From: Bacillus sp. NP157
GTDB taxonomy: Bacteria; Pseudomonadota; Gammaproteobacteria; Xanthomonadales; Rhodanobacteraceae
Reading direction: 5' to 3'
Assembly (NCBI GenBank): GCA_018889975.1
Contig: CP076546.1
Coordinates: 3,472,001 to 3,536,000 of the forward strand
DNA length: 64,000 bases
The notes under the pieces are model-generated. The model had not been told where the DNA came from. It did not search any database and saw nothing but the letters and a program-made list of their open reading frames with translations. Below, one piece after another: positions 36,741 through 45,224 of this stretch. Every line of letters begins with the position of its first letter. Position 1 is the first letter of the stretch. The position numbers were made by a program, and so were the translations under genes.

Positions 36741-38856
36741 GGACGATCTCCTTGGCCAGGGGGGCGGAGGGCATGTACGCGGCGAGGACGGACTCGCCAT
36801 CCAGCAGCGCCATGCGGACGAGGTGGAGGTGTTCGAGCAGGTGCGCGTACCCGTCGTGTTCGCCGACGCCAGCGATCGCCGTCGCGACGGCATCGCGCGC
36901 CAGCAGGTAACCCGCCGGGTCGGGCTTCTCGTAGAAACGGGCCAGCGTGTGCAGCGCGGCATCGAGGTACGGACGCAGCGTGGACGGCACCTCGCGGCGC
37001 GCCACGTCGTGACGCAGTTCGATCAGCGCACGGCCGGTTTCGTGGACGGCCAGCGCCCACGCGATCAACGCGCGTGAATCCGCGCTGCCCGGCTGGGTCT
37101 GCGCCACCACCTGGCTGACCAGGTCGTGGTTGACGCTCTCGAAGCGGTGCCGCAGGCCGGGCAACGGTGCCTCGGCCGCAAGGGCGACCTGGCCGCGCAG
37201 GCGTGCCAGCTGGCGCCGGCGCAGCCAGGCGCTGCCGATCGCCGGCGGGATGACCACGAACGACACCGCGGCGGCACCGAGCCCGACCACCTGCGCGATC
37301 GCATCGTTGATGAAGTGCGCGGGGTCGTACACCTGCACGTTCTTCAGCGACAGGATGTAGGCCAGGCCCATCGACCAGCCCAGCCCGAACGAGCCGAGCG
37401 TCCGGCTCATCATCATCACCAGCCCGACCGCGAGGAACGGCGCGATCCCGGCGATGAGCAGCGCATACCCGTCCATCTGGGTGAGCACGAAGAACTCACA
37501 GACGAACCCGGCGACCATGCCGGCGAGGTAACCCAGCATCACGATCCATGTCACCCGGGTCGGATTCGGCGCCGTCGCGAACAGGCCGGCGAAGATCGTC
37601 GCCAGCAGCATCGCGCTGGAGCCCATCGGCCACGCGCTATAGATCCAGAACAAGCCAAGCACGAGCATCGTCAGTGTGGTGCGGAACGTGGCGAGGCCGG
37701 CGCCGAGCCAGTCGTTGCCACGGTCGAAGCGCACGCGCTCGGCCGTACCGCCGATGACCCGCGGCGCCTGCAGGGATGCGGCGGCATCGACATAGGCATG
37801 CAACTCGTCGACGAAGCGCATCAACAGGGCGGCACCAGTGTCGAAGTCGCGGAGGTCCTGCGGATCGGCCAGGGTGGCGCGCAGCGTGCCAAGGTTGTTG
37901 CGCATGGCATCGCGTGCTGCCGAGAGGCGCGGCAACAGGGTACGCGCGCCGCTACCGGCTTCGATCGGCACGTGCAGCGCCTCGCCGATCGGCGCGTACA
38001 GGCGAACCAGCGTGCTCGCCGCCAGCTCGCGCTTTGCGCGATTCAGCCGGTTCACCAGGTGGTGTAGCGACTGGAAGCTGGTGGAGGCGGCCATGAAGCG
38101 CTGGTTGAACAGGCGCAGGTGGTTGCTGCGCGCACGCGCCTCGGCATCCTCGAAGATCACCGAGCTGCGCAGGTCTTCCAGCGTCACGGCGTCGCGGACG
38201 AAGCGCAGGTGTGCGGTTTCCATCGCCTCGCGCGGGATCGAACCCTGGGTCGCGCCACGGACGAAGTCGATGAAGTGCGCGAACTGCTCGCGCGCCGAGC
38301 GCCGCAGCACGTCGCGCATGCGGCTGGGAAAAACGACGTCGTTGACCACGCCGCTGACCAGGAGGCCGAGCAGCACTTCCGAAAGGCGTGCGACGGCGGA
38401 ATCGAACACGCCGGGCGGGTTGTCGATCACCGGGATGGCGACGATGGCGGCGGTGTAGCCACCCAGCACGAAGGCGTACGACTTGAAGTTGCGATACAGC
38501 GTGGCACCGCCAGCGCAGATGCCGATCCACAACGACAGCGCCAGCAGGAACAGGTCGCGCTCCTGCGGGAACGCCGCGACGATGCCGATTGCCATCGTGG
38601 CGCCACCGACCGTGCCGATGGCGCGGTAGAAGCTTTTCGCAAGCACCATGCCCGACTGTCGGTTGGCCACGATGATCGTGGTGAGCATCGCGGTCGACGG
38701 TGCCGGCAGGTCGAAGCGCATCGCCAGCCAGCCGGCGAGGAAGAACGCGACCAGCGTCTTCACGACGAACAGCCAGATGGCCGCTTCCTCGCGCAGGGTC
38801 TCGACCACGACGTGGCGTGTGTCGGGAGTGGCAACGGTGGCGTTGACGGCAGGCAT
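36730..38856 (-). CDS. FUSC-family inner-membrane efflux pump (AaeB-like)
   Basis: The 708-residue product has two blocks of membrane spans, one near the N-terminus (WLFVVKTLVAFFLAGWLAMR to GGYTAAIVAI) and one in the middle (TLTMLVLGLFWIYSAWPMG to AAAVSFVVIP), each followed by a cytoplasmic helical domain. This duplicated layout is that of the FUSC / aromatic-acid exporter family. It probably exports hydroxylated aromatic acids or related drugs together with the DUF1656 and HlyD partners. It begins 11 bases after the MarR gene. Confidence 0.92.
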   Translation of the reverse strand: MPAVNATVATPDTRHVVVETLREEAAIWLFVVKTLVAFFLAGWLAMRFDLPAPSTAMLTTIIVANRQSGMVLAKSFYRAIGTVGGATMAIGIVAAFPQERDLFLLALSLWIGICAGGATLYRNFKSYAFVLGGYTAAIVAIPVIDNPPGVFDSAVARLSEVLLGLLVSGVVNDVVFPSRMRDVLRRSAREQFAHFIDFVRGATQGSIPREAMETAHLRFVRDAVTLEDLRSSVIFEDAEARARSNHLRLFNQRFMAASTSFQSLHHLVNRLNRAKRELAASTLVRLYAPIGEALHVPIEAGSGARTLLPRLSAARDAMRNNLGTLRATLADPQDLRDFDTGAALLMRFVDELHAYVDAAASLQAPRVIGGTAERVRFDRGNDWLGAGLATFRTTLTMLVLGLFWIYSAWPMGSSAMLLATIFAGLFATAPNPTRVTWIVMLGYLAGMVAGFVCEFFVLTQMDGYALLIAGIAPFLAVGLVMMMSRTLGSFGLGWSMGLAYILSLKNVQVYDPAHFINDAIAQVVGLGAAAVSFVVIPPAIGSAWLRRRQLARLRGQVALAAEAPLPGLRHRFESVNHDLVSQVVAQTQPGSADSRALIAWALAVHETGRALIELRHDVARREVPSTLRPYLDAALHTLARFYEKPDPAGYLLARDAVATAIAGVGEHDGYAHLLEHLHLVRMALLDGESVLAAYMPSAPLAKEIVHAP

Positions 38857-38867
38857 GGTGGTCTCGC

Positions 38868-39359
38868 TCAGCCTTCGAACCCGGCCAGCATCTTCTTCAG
38901 CAGAGCCTCGAGGAGAGCCTGCTCCGTCGGATTGAGGTTACTTGTCTGCCGGTGCAGAAGCGTGACGATATCCGGCAGGAAACTCTCGATCAGGGCGAGG
39001 CCCGCCGGCGTCAGGGTCAGCTCGATCTTCCGACGGTCGTCCTCGCTCGCGGCGCGGGCGATGTAGCCCATGTCGCAGAGGCGGGTGGACAGGCGCGTGA
39101 CATTGGCCAGCTTCTCGCCCGCCGCGTCGGCGAGCTGGGTCGGGTTGAGGGCGTTGTCCGGGGCGCCGTACAACATCATCAGGATGTTGTATTCGGGATG
39201 GTTCAGCCCGTAGGGCTTCATCACCGCATTGGCTTCGTCGTGCACCTCTTTGTAGAGGTGCTTGACCAGGCGCACCAGCACCGCCGGCTCGCGAGGGAAC
39301 GCCGGGTACTTCTGGATCGTGACGTCCAGGCGGGCTTCGGTGGGGGCGAAATCACTCAT
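38868..39359 (-). CDS. MarR-family transcriptional regulator
   Basis: The 163-residue winged-helix protein probably represses its own operon and responds to an aromatic ligand. The segment ILMMLYGAPDNALNPTQLAD begins the DNA-binding domain, followed by KLANVTRLSTRLCDMGYIAR (recognition helix) and SEDDRRKIELTLTPAG (wing). It is the first gene of the operon with the FUSC pump 11 bases downstream. A promoter with an overlapping TATA-flanked dyad lies upstream. Confidence 0.92.
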   Translation of the reverse strand: MSDFAPTEARLDVTIQKYPAFPREPAVLVRLVKHLYKEVHDEANAVMKPYGLNHPEYNILMMLYGAPDNALNPTQLADAAGEKLANVTRLSTRLCDMGYIARAASEDDRRKIELTLTPAGLALIESFLPDIVTLLHRQTSNLNPTEQALLEALLKKMLAGFEG

Positions 39360-39389
39360 GGGGCAGGGCCAGTAGCTGGTTACCCCATA

Positions 39390-39417
39390 AGTATATAGTT
39401 CAGTTGTGTATATTCAA
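39390..39417 (-). promoter_or_regulatory. Promoter and possible MarR operator of the efflux operon
   Basis: On the minus strand TTGAAT (39412-39417) and TATACT (39390-39395) are 16 bases apart. The spacer contains a loose dyad with TATA at both ends (39392-39412), the kind of A/T-rich palindrome MarR proteins bind. The MarR start is about 30 bases downstream, consistent with autorepression. Confidence 0.45.
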
Positions 39418-39463
39418 TAGACGGATATTATCTTTTCACAAGATTAGCGGGACAGGGGCTGCC

Positions 39464-40204
39464 TCAGACGATGCCGCCGTTGGCGCGCAACACCTGGCCG
39501 TTGATCCACGCACCGTCCGGACCGGCCAGGAAGGCCACGGCCGCGGCGATATCCTCCGGGGTGCCGAGGCGTTCGAGCGGGGCCAGCTTTGCGAGCTTGT
39601 CGACCAACTCGTCGGACTTGCCGTTGAGGAACAGGTCGGTGGCGGTCGGGCCGGGGGCGATGGCGTTCACCGTGATGTTGCGGCCGCGCAGCTCGCGCGC
39701 CAGCACCATCGTCGTGGCCTCGATGGCGGCCTTGGTCGCGGCGTAAGGTGCGTAGCCCGGTTGCAGGAGGCCGACTACGCTGGAGGAGAAATTGACGATG
39801 CTGCCGCCGTCGCGCAGGCGCTTCGCCGCCTCACGCATGGTGTTGTAGCTGCCCTTCACGTTCACCGCGAACAGGCGGTCGAAGTCTTCGTCGGTAAGGT
39901 CCGCAACGTTGGCCAGCGCCATGACGCCCGCGTTGTTCACCAGCACGTCGACGCCGCCGTAGACCTCGACAGCCTGGTCGAACAGGCGCCGGGCCTCCGC
40001 GGGCTTCGACACGTCGGCCTGCGCCGAGATGGCCTTGCCGCCCGCCGCGACGATGGCGTTGACCACCTCTTCGGCCGCCCTGGCGCTTCCCGCATAGTTG
40101 ATCACCACGGTGAAGCCATCCTTCGCCAGGCGCTTTGCCACGGCGGCGCCGATACCCCGCGAGGCACCCGTGACGATCGCAACCTTGCTGATGTGCTTGT
40201 TCAT
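39464..40204 (-). CDS. SDR-family oxidoreductase
   Basis: The 246-residue NAD(P)-dependent short-chain dehydrogenase has the cofactor motif TGASRGIGAAVAKRL, the NNAG motif (VLVNNAGVMAL), the catalytic Ser (IVNFSSSVVG) and YxxxK (YAPYAATKAAI). Residues after the first beta strand favour NADP. It resembles 3-oxoacyl-ACP reductase-like enzymes in many LysR-controlled pairs. It is divergent from the LysR gene at 40317, which probably regulates it. Confidence 0.92.
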   Translation of the reverse strand: MNKHISKVAIVTGASRGIGAAVAKRLAKDGFTVVINYAGSARAAEEVVNAIVAAGGKAISAQADVSKPAEARRLFDQAVEVYGGVDVLVNNAGVMALANVADLTDEDFDRLFAVNVKGSYNTMREAAKRLRDGGSIVNFSSSVVGLLQPGYAPYAATKAAIEATTMVLARELRGRNITVNAIAPGPTATDLFLNGKSDELVDKLAKLAPLERLGTPEDIAAAVAFLAGPDGAWINGQVLRANGGIV

Positions 40205-40316
40205 CTCGTTTCTCCGGAACCGGCAGGATGGCCGGACAGGGACAGGATGGACGTTCTTGGCGTGCGGATAATCCCGCTAGAATGGCCTTCACTATTCGTC
40301 CCAGTGGAACAACACG

Positions 40317-41234
40317 ATGTCTATGGACCGTTTCGACACGATGCGGCTCTTCGTGCGGATCGTGGAGCGCCGCAGCTTCACGGCCGCCGCGGCCGACCTC
40401 GACCTGCCACGCTCCACGGTGACCCAGGCGATCAAGCGGCTCGAAACCCGGCTTGGCGTACGCCTGCTCCAGCGCACCACGCGCTCGGTCACGCCGACGC
40501 TCGATGGCGAGGCCTACCACCGGCGGTGTGTCGCCATCCTCGCGGACATCGAAGATGCGGAAGCCGCGTTCACCGATGCGCGACCGACCGGCCTGCTGCG
40601 CGTGGACATGCATGGCATCCTGGCGCGCACCTTTGTGTTGCCCGCCCTGCCCGACTTCCTCGCCCGCTACCCGGGGCTGCGGGTGCACATCGGCGAAGGG
40701 GATCGCTGGGTGGACCTGGTGCGCGAAGGGGTCGACTGCGTGCTGCGAGCAGGTGACCTGTCGGACAGCAGCATGGCCGGGCGGCGGATCGCGATGCTGC
40801 GCGAGGTGACCCTGGCCAGCCCCGCTTACCTGGAGCGCCACGGCGTGCCGCGCACGCCCGACGACCTCGACGGCCACCAGGCCATCGGGTTCTTTTCCAC
40901 CGCAACCGGCGGCACGCTGCCGCTGGAGTTCATCGAAGACGGGAAGGTTCGCACGGTGGCACTGCCGTCGGTCGTCACCGTCACCGGTGCGGACACGAAC
41001 AAGGCGCTCGCGCTGATGGGCCTGGGGCTGATCCAGGTGCCGTACTACAACGTGGTGGCCGACCTGGCCGAGGGACGGCTGGTCGAAGTATTGCCCGGCT
41101 ATCCGCCGACGGAGACCCCGGTGTCGTTGCTGTATCCGCACAACCGGCAGCTCTCGCCGCGGGTGCGCGTCTTCATCGACTGGGTGGCGAGCACCTTCGC
41201 CGCGCATGCGGGCGAAGGCGTGCGCATGCTTTGA
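40317..41234 (+). CDS. LysR-family transcriptional regulator
   Basis: The 305-residue product has an N-terminal winged helix (MDRFDTMRLFVRIVERRSFT, ADLDLPRSTVTQAIKRLETR) and a C-terminal effector-binding domain. It is divergent from the SDR gene and likely controls it, as LysR proteins commonly do. A TAGAAT -10 element is visible at 40278-40283. It ends one base before the convergent DUF4156 stop. Confidence 0.93.
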   Translation: MSMDRFDTMRLFVRIVERRSFTAAAADLDLPRSTVTQAIKRLETRLGVRLLQRTTRSVTPTLDGEAYHRRCVAILADIEDAEAAFTDARPTGLLRVDMHGILARTFVLPALPDFLARYPGLRVHIGEGDRWVDLVREGVDCVLRAGDLSDSSMAGRRIAMLREVTLASPAYLERHGVPRTPDDLDGHQAIGFFSTATGGTLPLEFIEDGKVRTVALPSVVTVTGADTNKALALMGLGLIQVPYYNVVADLAEGRLVEVLPGYPPTETPVSLLYPHNRQLSPRVRVFIDWVASTFAAHAGEGVRML

Positions 41235-41235
41235 A

Positions 41236-41652
41236 TCAGTTCTTCAACGGCACGGTTTCGAAGCCACCCTGCGGCGCGCTGTTGGACGGCGGCGGAGGCG
41301 GCGGGTTGTTGCCCTGCGGGCCGACGACGCGACCGCCACAGGTGTAGGCACCCCAGTCCTGCGAACCGTCGCGCGGCTCGCCCAGCGGCTTGACCGTATC
41401 CGCGCCCAGCTTGGCCGCTTCGTTGCGTGCGAGTACTTCGAGTTCGTCGCGCACCTTCAGGTCGCTGCGGTCGACCGGGCCGACCCGGCTGGTGACCGAG
41501 ACGCTGACCTTGCCCTGGTCCTTGCAGCTGCCGACATCGCCGTTCCAGGCGGTGCGCACGTTGCGCGCCCGGTCGTCGAGCTTGATGCCCCAGTCACAGG
41601 CGGAGAGCGCGAGCGTGGCGAGGGGGATGAGGAGGAACAGGGCTTTACGCAT
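41236..41652 (-). CDS. DUF4156-like lipoprotein
   Basis: The 138-residue product has a short lipoprotein signal with lipobox ALSAC followed by DWGIKLDDRAR. The core VGSCKDQGKVSVSVTSRVG and DLKVRDELEVLARNEAAKLG fit the DUF4156 family of small envelope lipoproteins. The end is proline-rich (NNPPPPPPSNSAP). An upstream ATG would add 11 residues without a good signal, so ATG 41652 was chosen. Confidence 0.82.
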   Translation of the reverse strand: MRKALFLLIPLATLALSACDWGIKLDDRARNVRTAWNGDVGSCKDQGKVSVSVTSRVGPVDRSDLKVRDELEVLARNEAAKLGADTVKPLGEPRDGSQDWGAYTCGGRVVGPQGNNPPPPPPSNSAPQGGFETVPLKN

Positions 41653-41701
41653 GGATGGCTCCGGAGATGACGCGTTCGGTGGCAATGCTAGCCCGACAAA
41701 G

Positions 41702-41737
41702 GCGAAGGCGCGATGAGAATCCTCACCGCGCCTTCGC
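41702..41737 (-). terminator. Hairpin after the M16 peptidase gene
   Basis: GCGAAGGCGCG (41702-41712) pairs with CGCGCCTTCGC (41727-41737), 11 perfect pairs with a 14-base loop, six bases after the M16 stop on the minus strand. The following bases are T-containing but not a clean T run. Confidence 0.6.
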
Positions 41738-41743
41738 GATCAG

Positions 41744-44644
41744 TCACTTTGCAGCCGGTTTCGCCACGGTGTGTGCGGCCTTTGCGGGCGACTTCACCGG
41801 CGACTTCGCCGGGTTGCCATCCGCATCCACCACCTCGACCACGCCCAGGTTGAGGGCACGCACCGGCGCTTCGATCTTGCGCAGGTCGCCCACGATCACC
41901 CAGGTGATCGCATCGGGCTTCATCACCTGCGAGATCGCGGCTTCGGCACCCTTCTGGTTGACCGCTTCGATGCGCGGCTTGAGCGTCTGCACGTAGTCGT
42001 CCGGGCGGTTGTAGATGACGATGCCGTTCATCGCACCGAGCACCGCGCCGGTGGTCTCGAAGCTGCCCGGGAGGGCACGCACGCGCTGCGCACGGATCTT
42101 CTCGACTTCTTCGTCGGTCAACGGCTTCGCGCCGATGACGTCGCGCGACTCCTTGAGGATCTCCGCAGCGGACTCGGCCGTCTTGTCGGTCTGCACCGAC
42201 GCGTACATGAGCACGGGACGCTGGCCCTGGGCATCGGTGAGGATGCTGTGCGCACCGTAGGCCCAACGCTTGTCCTCGCGCAGGTTCATGTTGAGGCGCG
42301 AGGTGAAGCTGCCGCCGAAGGCACCGTTGGCGATGCCGAGGTCGATCGCGTCCTTTGCCTTGGTCGACGGCGCCAGCAGGCCGGCAAGGACCAGCGACTG
42401 CGGAGCATCCGGACGGTCGATCAGGAACACGCGCGGCTTCGGCTGGGCGGCAACCTCACCGATGTTCTTCTTCGGGATGGCGGACGACGGTGCCGTCCAG
42501 TCGCCGAAGACGGCATCCAGCTGGGGCAGGATCTGCGCCAGCGTGGTGTCGCCAGCGACCAGGATCCGGACGTTGTCCGGGCGCAGGTAGTCGTGCTGGA
42601 ACGTTGAGAGGTCCGCCGCGGTGAGCGAGGCGATGCCTTCTTCCGAACCGCTGCCGGTGAACGGAATGCCGTAGGCGTGGTGCTTGCCATACAGCAGCGG
42701 CGGCATGGAGCGCAGCGCCAGGCCGTCGGAGTCGGTCTTCTCCTGCGCGATGCCGGCGATCCACTGCCCACGGATGCGCTCGATGTCTTCCGACTTGAAG
42801 GCGGGATTCCGCGCGATGTCGGCGAACAGTTCTAGCGACGGACGAAGCTCGCTGTTCAGGGCGTTGAGGCCGACGCTGCAGGTATCCAGCGAGCAGCTCG
42901 AACCGATGATCGCGCCCAGCCGTTCCTTGCGTTCGGCCACGGCCACCGAGTCCAGCGACTTCGTGCTTTCGTCGAGCAGCTGTGCGGTGAACGCCGCGGT
43001 GCCGAGCTTGCGGCCCTGGTCGGCGGCGTAGCCCGCATCGAACAGCAGTTGCACCTGGGTGACCGGCACGGTGTGGCGCTCGGCCAGCACCACTTCGATG
43101 CCGTTCTTGAGCTTGCCGCGCTGCAGGTTCGGGAACGACAGGTTCGGGAACGTCGACACGGTGGGTACGCCACCGCTGCGATCGATGCCCGCCTTGGCCA
43201 CCGTATAGGTCTTCGCCGCCGGCATGACGGCCGTCGGACGGCCCGGTGCATCCGACAGGCTGCTGACGGCCTTGTCTTCGGCGGCGGGATCGAAGCCCTT
43301 CGGCGCCGGCAGCACGGTCAGCGTGTAGCTGCCCTTGCCGAGCCAGTTCTTCGAGGCACCGAGGACCGACGCGACCGTCGCGGCCTGCGCACGCGAAAGG
43401 TCTTTCTTGTAGGCCTCCGGATCGTTCCGGTAGACCTGGCCTTCGGCGAGGATGACCGCCTTGCCACCGAAGCCACCGACCTTCTCCAGCCCGCGCACGA
43501 AGCCGGCACGGTTGACCACCTTGGCACGGGCCAGTTCGTCGTCGGTCGGCCCCTTGGCGAGGAATTCGTTCCACACGTCGGCCACGGCGGCCTCGACCTT
43601 CGCGGGGTCGACGCCCTTCTTCACGTCCACCGACAGCTGCACCTGGCTGGACAAGGCGAACGGCGAGATGCCGACGCTGACGTCATCGGCCAGGTTGTCC
43701 TTGTAGACGAGGCGCTGGTAGAGGCGGGACGTCTTGCCGCCACCAAGCACCGTGGTGGCGAGGTCGAGGTTGATCGCGTCGTCGGTGCCCAGCTGCGGGG
43801 CGATCCACGTGCGCACGATGCGGGTCTGCGCGACCTGGTCGTGCTGGATGCCCCGGGTGGATTTCTCCAGCGGCGTGATCCACGCCTGCTGGCGCGGCAC
43901 CGGCGGGCCGGCAGGGATGTCGCCGAAGTACTTCTCGGCCTTTTCCTTCGCCTGCGCCTCGGTGATGTCACCGGCCAGCACCAGCGTGGTGTTGGCGGCG
44001 CCGTAGTAATCGTGGAACCACTGCTTCACGTCGCCGAGCGAGGCAGCGTCGAGGTCGACCATCGAGCCGACCGTTTCGTGGTGATAGGGGTGGTTGGCGG
44101 GATAGGTGTTGAGCAGCACGTTCTCGTCCACGCGGCCATAGGGGCGATTCTCGCCCTGGCGCTTTTCGTTCTGGACGACACCGCGCTGGGTATCCAGCTC
44201 CTTCTGGCCGATGGCACCGAGGAGATGGCCCATGCGATCGGATTCCATCCACAGGGCCATGTCGACCGCGGTGGTCGGCACGGTCTCGAAGTAGTTGGTG
44301 CGATCGAACCAGGTCGTGCCGTTCAGATCCGTGGCGCCAGCCACTTCGAACGGTTTGAAATACGTGCCCTGGTGGTTCTCGGAGCCCGAGAACATCAGGT
44401 GCTCGAACAGATGGGCGAAGCCGGTCTTGCCCTTCGGCTCGTCGGCCGAACCGACGTGGTACCAGATGCTGACCGCGACCACGGGGGCCTTGTGGTCTTC
44501 GTGCACGACCACGGTCAGGCCATTCGGCAGCTGGAAGCGCTTGTAAGGGATGTCGGGGATGCCGTCGGCGGAGGGAGTAGCCGCTGAGGCGGCACCGGCG
44601 ACGGACATCAGCCCTGCGGCCAGCAGGGCGAGGCGTTTCTTCAT
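41744..44644 (-). CDS. M16 family metallopeptidase, two-domain, exported
   Basis: The 966-residue protein has a Sec signal peptide (LALLAAGLMSVAGAASA). The N-terminal half carries the inverted zinc motif HLFEH in GFAHLFEHLMFSGSENHQGT and the downstream glutamate region. The second half (from about residue 500) is a related non-catalytic domain. This is the pitrilysin/insulinase layout of periplasmic peptidases that degrade small peptides. It is divergent from the sigma-54 micro-protein locus. Confidence 0.93.
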   Translation of the reverse strand: MKKRLALLAAGLMSVAGAASAATPSADGIPDIPYKRFQLPNGLTVVVHEDHKAPVVAVSIWYHVGSADEPKGKTGFAHLFEHLMFSGSENHQGTYFKPFEVAGATDLNGTTWFDRTNYFETVPTTAVDMALWMESDRMGHLLGAIGQKELDTQRGVVQNEKRQGENRPYGRVDENVLLNTYPANHPYHHETVGSMVDLDAASLGDVKQWFHDYYGAANTTLVLAGDITEAQAKEKAEKYFGDIPAGPPVPRQQAWITPLEKSTRGIQHDQVAQTRIVRTWIAPQLGTDDAINLDLATTVLGGGKTSRLYQRLVYKDNLADDVSVGISPFALSSQVQLSVDVKKGVDPAKVEAAVADVWNEFLAKGPTDDELARAKVVNRAGFVRGLEKVGGFGGKAVILAEGQVYRNDPEAYKKDLSRAQAATVASVLGASKNWLGKGSYTLTVLPAPKGFDPAAEDKAVSSLSDAPGRPTAVMPAAKTYTVAKAGIDRSGGVPTVSTFPNLSFPNLQRGKLKNGIEVVLAERHTVPVTQVQLLFDAGYAADQGRKLGTAAFTAQLLDESTKSLDSVAVAERKERLGAIIGSSCSLDTCSVGLNALNSELRPSLELFADIARNPAFKSEDIERIRGQWIAGIAQEKTDSDGLALRSMPPLLYGKHHAYGIPFTGSGSEEGIASLTAADLSTFQHDYLRPDNVRILVAGDTTLAQILPQLDAVFGDWTAPSSAIPKKNIGEVAAQPKPRVFLIDRPDAPQSLVLAGLLAPSTKAKDAIDLGIANGAFGGSFTSRLNMNLREDKRWAYGAHSILTDAQGQRPVLMYASVQTDKTAESAAEILKESRDVIGAKPLTDEEVEKIRAQRVRALPGSFETTGAVLGAMNGIVIYNRPDDYVQTLKPRIEAVNQKGAEAAISQVMKPDAITWVIVGDLRKIEAPVRALNLGVVEVVDADGNPAKSPVKSPAKAAHTVAKPAAK

Positions 44645-44732
44645 GCACGGCTCCTGGGGCCCTCATGGCCCGTTGATCCCCCGAGGCTATCCGGTGCGAA
44701 CCTTCCGACGCAATCGGCGGCACGTCATGGCC

Positions 44733-44773
44733 GCGGACGGTGTCCGCTTACCGGGTGCCGGTGTCCGCGGACA
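44733..44773. promoter_or_regulatory. Two palindromes, candidate enhancer sites for a sigma-54 activator
   Basis: The first dyad is GCGGAC-GGT-GTCCGC (44733-44747) and the second is the perfect palindrome TGTCCGCGGACA (44762-44773). Both are built from the same half-site GTCCGC. They lie 66-107 bases upstream of the sigma-54 promoter, a normal distance for NtrC/PspF-type activator binding. They also lie about 90-130 bases upstream of the divergent M16 gene. Confidence 0.6.
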
Positions 44774-44839
44774 GGGGCACAAGAAAGCACCTACCTGACA
44801 AATCTCATACGAATCAGCTGATTGGCGCCTCTGAAAAGA

Positions 44840-44854
44840 TGGCACGGCGTTTGC
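44840..44854 (+). promoter_or_regulatory. Sigma-54 (RpoN) promoter
   Basis: TGGCACG-GCGT-TTGC has the invariant GG and GC at the correct 10-base spacing and matches the -24/-12 consensus TGGCAC-N5-TTGC fully. It is oriented toward the two micro-protein genes; predicted transcription would begin near 44866, about 47 bases before the first start codon. Confidence 0.75.
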
Positions 44855-44912
44855 GTTACTAAGCGTGCCCCGGGGACATCGCCCCGACCCAACGCCCTAT
44901 CAAGAGAACGCC

Positions 44913-44996
44913 ATGAAATACGAACTGCCGATCCTCGCCAGCCTGCTCGCCACCACGATGGTCATCTGCGTCCTTGCCCTCGGCGGCATGGTCTGA
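44913..44996 (+). CDS. Micro-protein 1, single-span membrane peptide
   Basis: This 27-residue ORF begins MKYELPILASLLATTMVICV and is hydrophobic to its end (LALGGMV). AAGAGAACG lies just upstream as a weak ribosome site. It shares the start pattern M-x-x-E-L and the Leu-rich span with the next ORF, so the two look like relatives. It lies directly downstream of the sigma-54 promoter. The function is unknown; an inner-membrane stress peptide is plausible but speculative. Confidence 0.55.
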   Translation: MKYELPILASLLATTMVICVLALGGMV

Positions 44997-45025
44997 CCCC
45001 GGCCCCTTCTTCAAGGAACCCTGCC

Positions 45026-45217
45026 ATGAACCACGAACTTTTGATGCTCCGTAGCCTGCTCGTCGCCTCGCTGCTGGTGTGCGGTCTCATCCTCGGCAAC
45101 ATGCTGACCTACCAGGGCAACCCGGTGCAGCTGGCCAGCAAGGGCACGGTCGGTGCCGTCGCCAACCGCTGCGCCCTGCCCCCGGATGGCATCGTTTGCC
45201 CGCGCGCGGCGGCATAA
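45026..45217 (+). CDS. Micro-protein 2, membrane-anchored
   Basis: The 63-residue product begins MNHELLMLRSLLVASLLVCG and has one membrane span to about residue 28, then a polar tail with two cysteines (C49 and C58) that could form a disulphide in the periplasm. AAGGAA lies seven bases upstream. It follows micro-protein 1 by 29 bases and overlaps nothing. I do not recognise the family. Expression is probably sigma-54 dependent through the upstream promoter. Confidence 0.65.
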   Translation: MNHELLMLRSLLVASLLVCGLILGNMLTYQGNPVQLASKGTVGAVANRCALPPDGIVCPRAAA

Positions 45218-45224
45218 TGGGGGC

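Noticed and set aside
43049-44587. Long plus-strand open frame opposite the M16 peptidase
   Set aside because: The M16 gene has a signal peptide and zinc motif on the other strand; the antisense frame has no ribosome site or recognisable domain.
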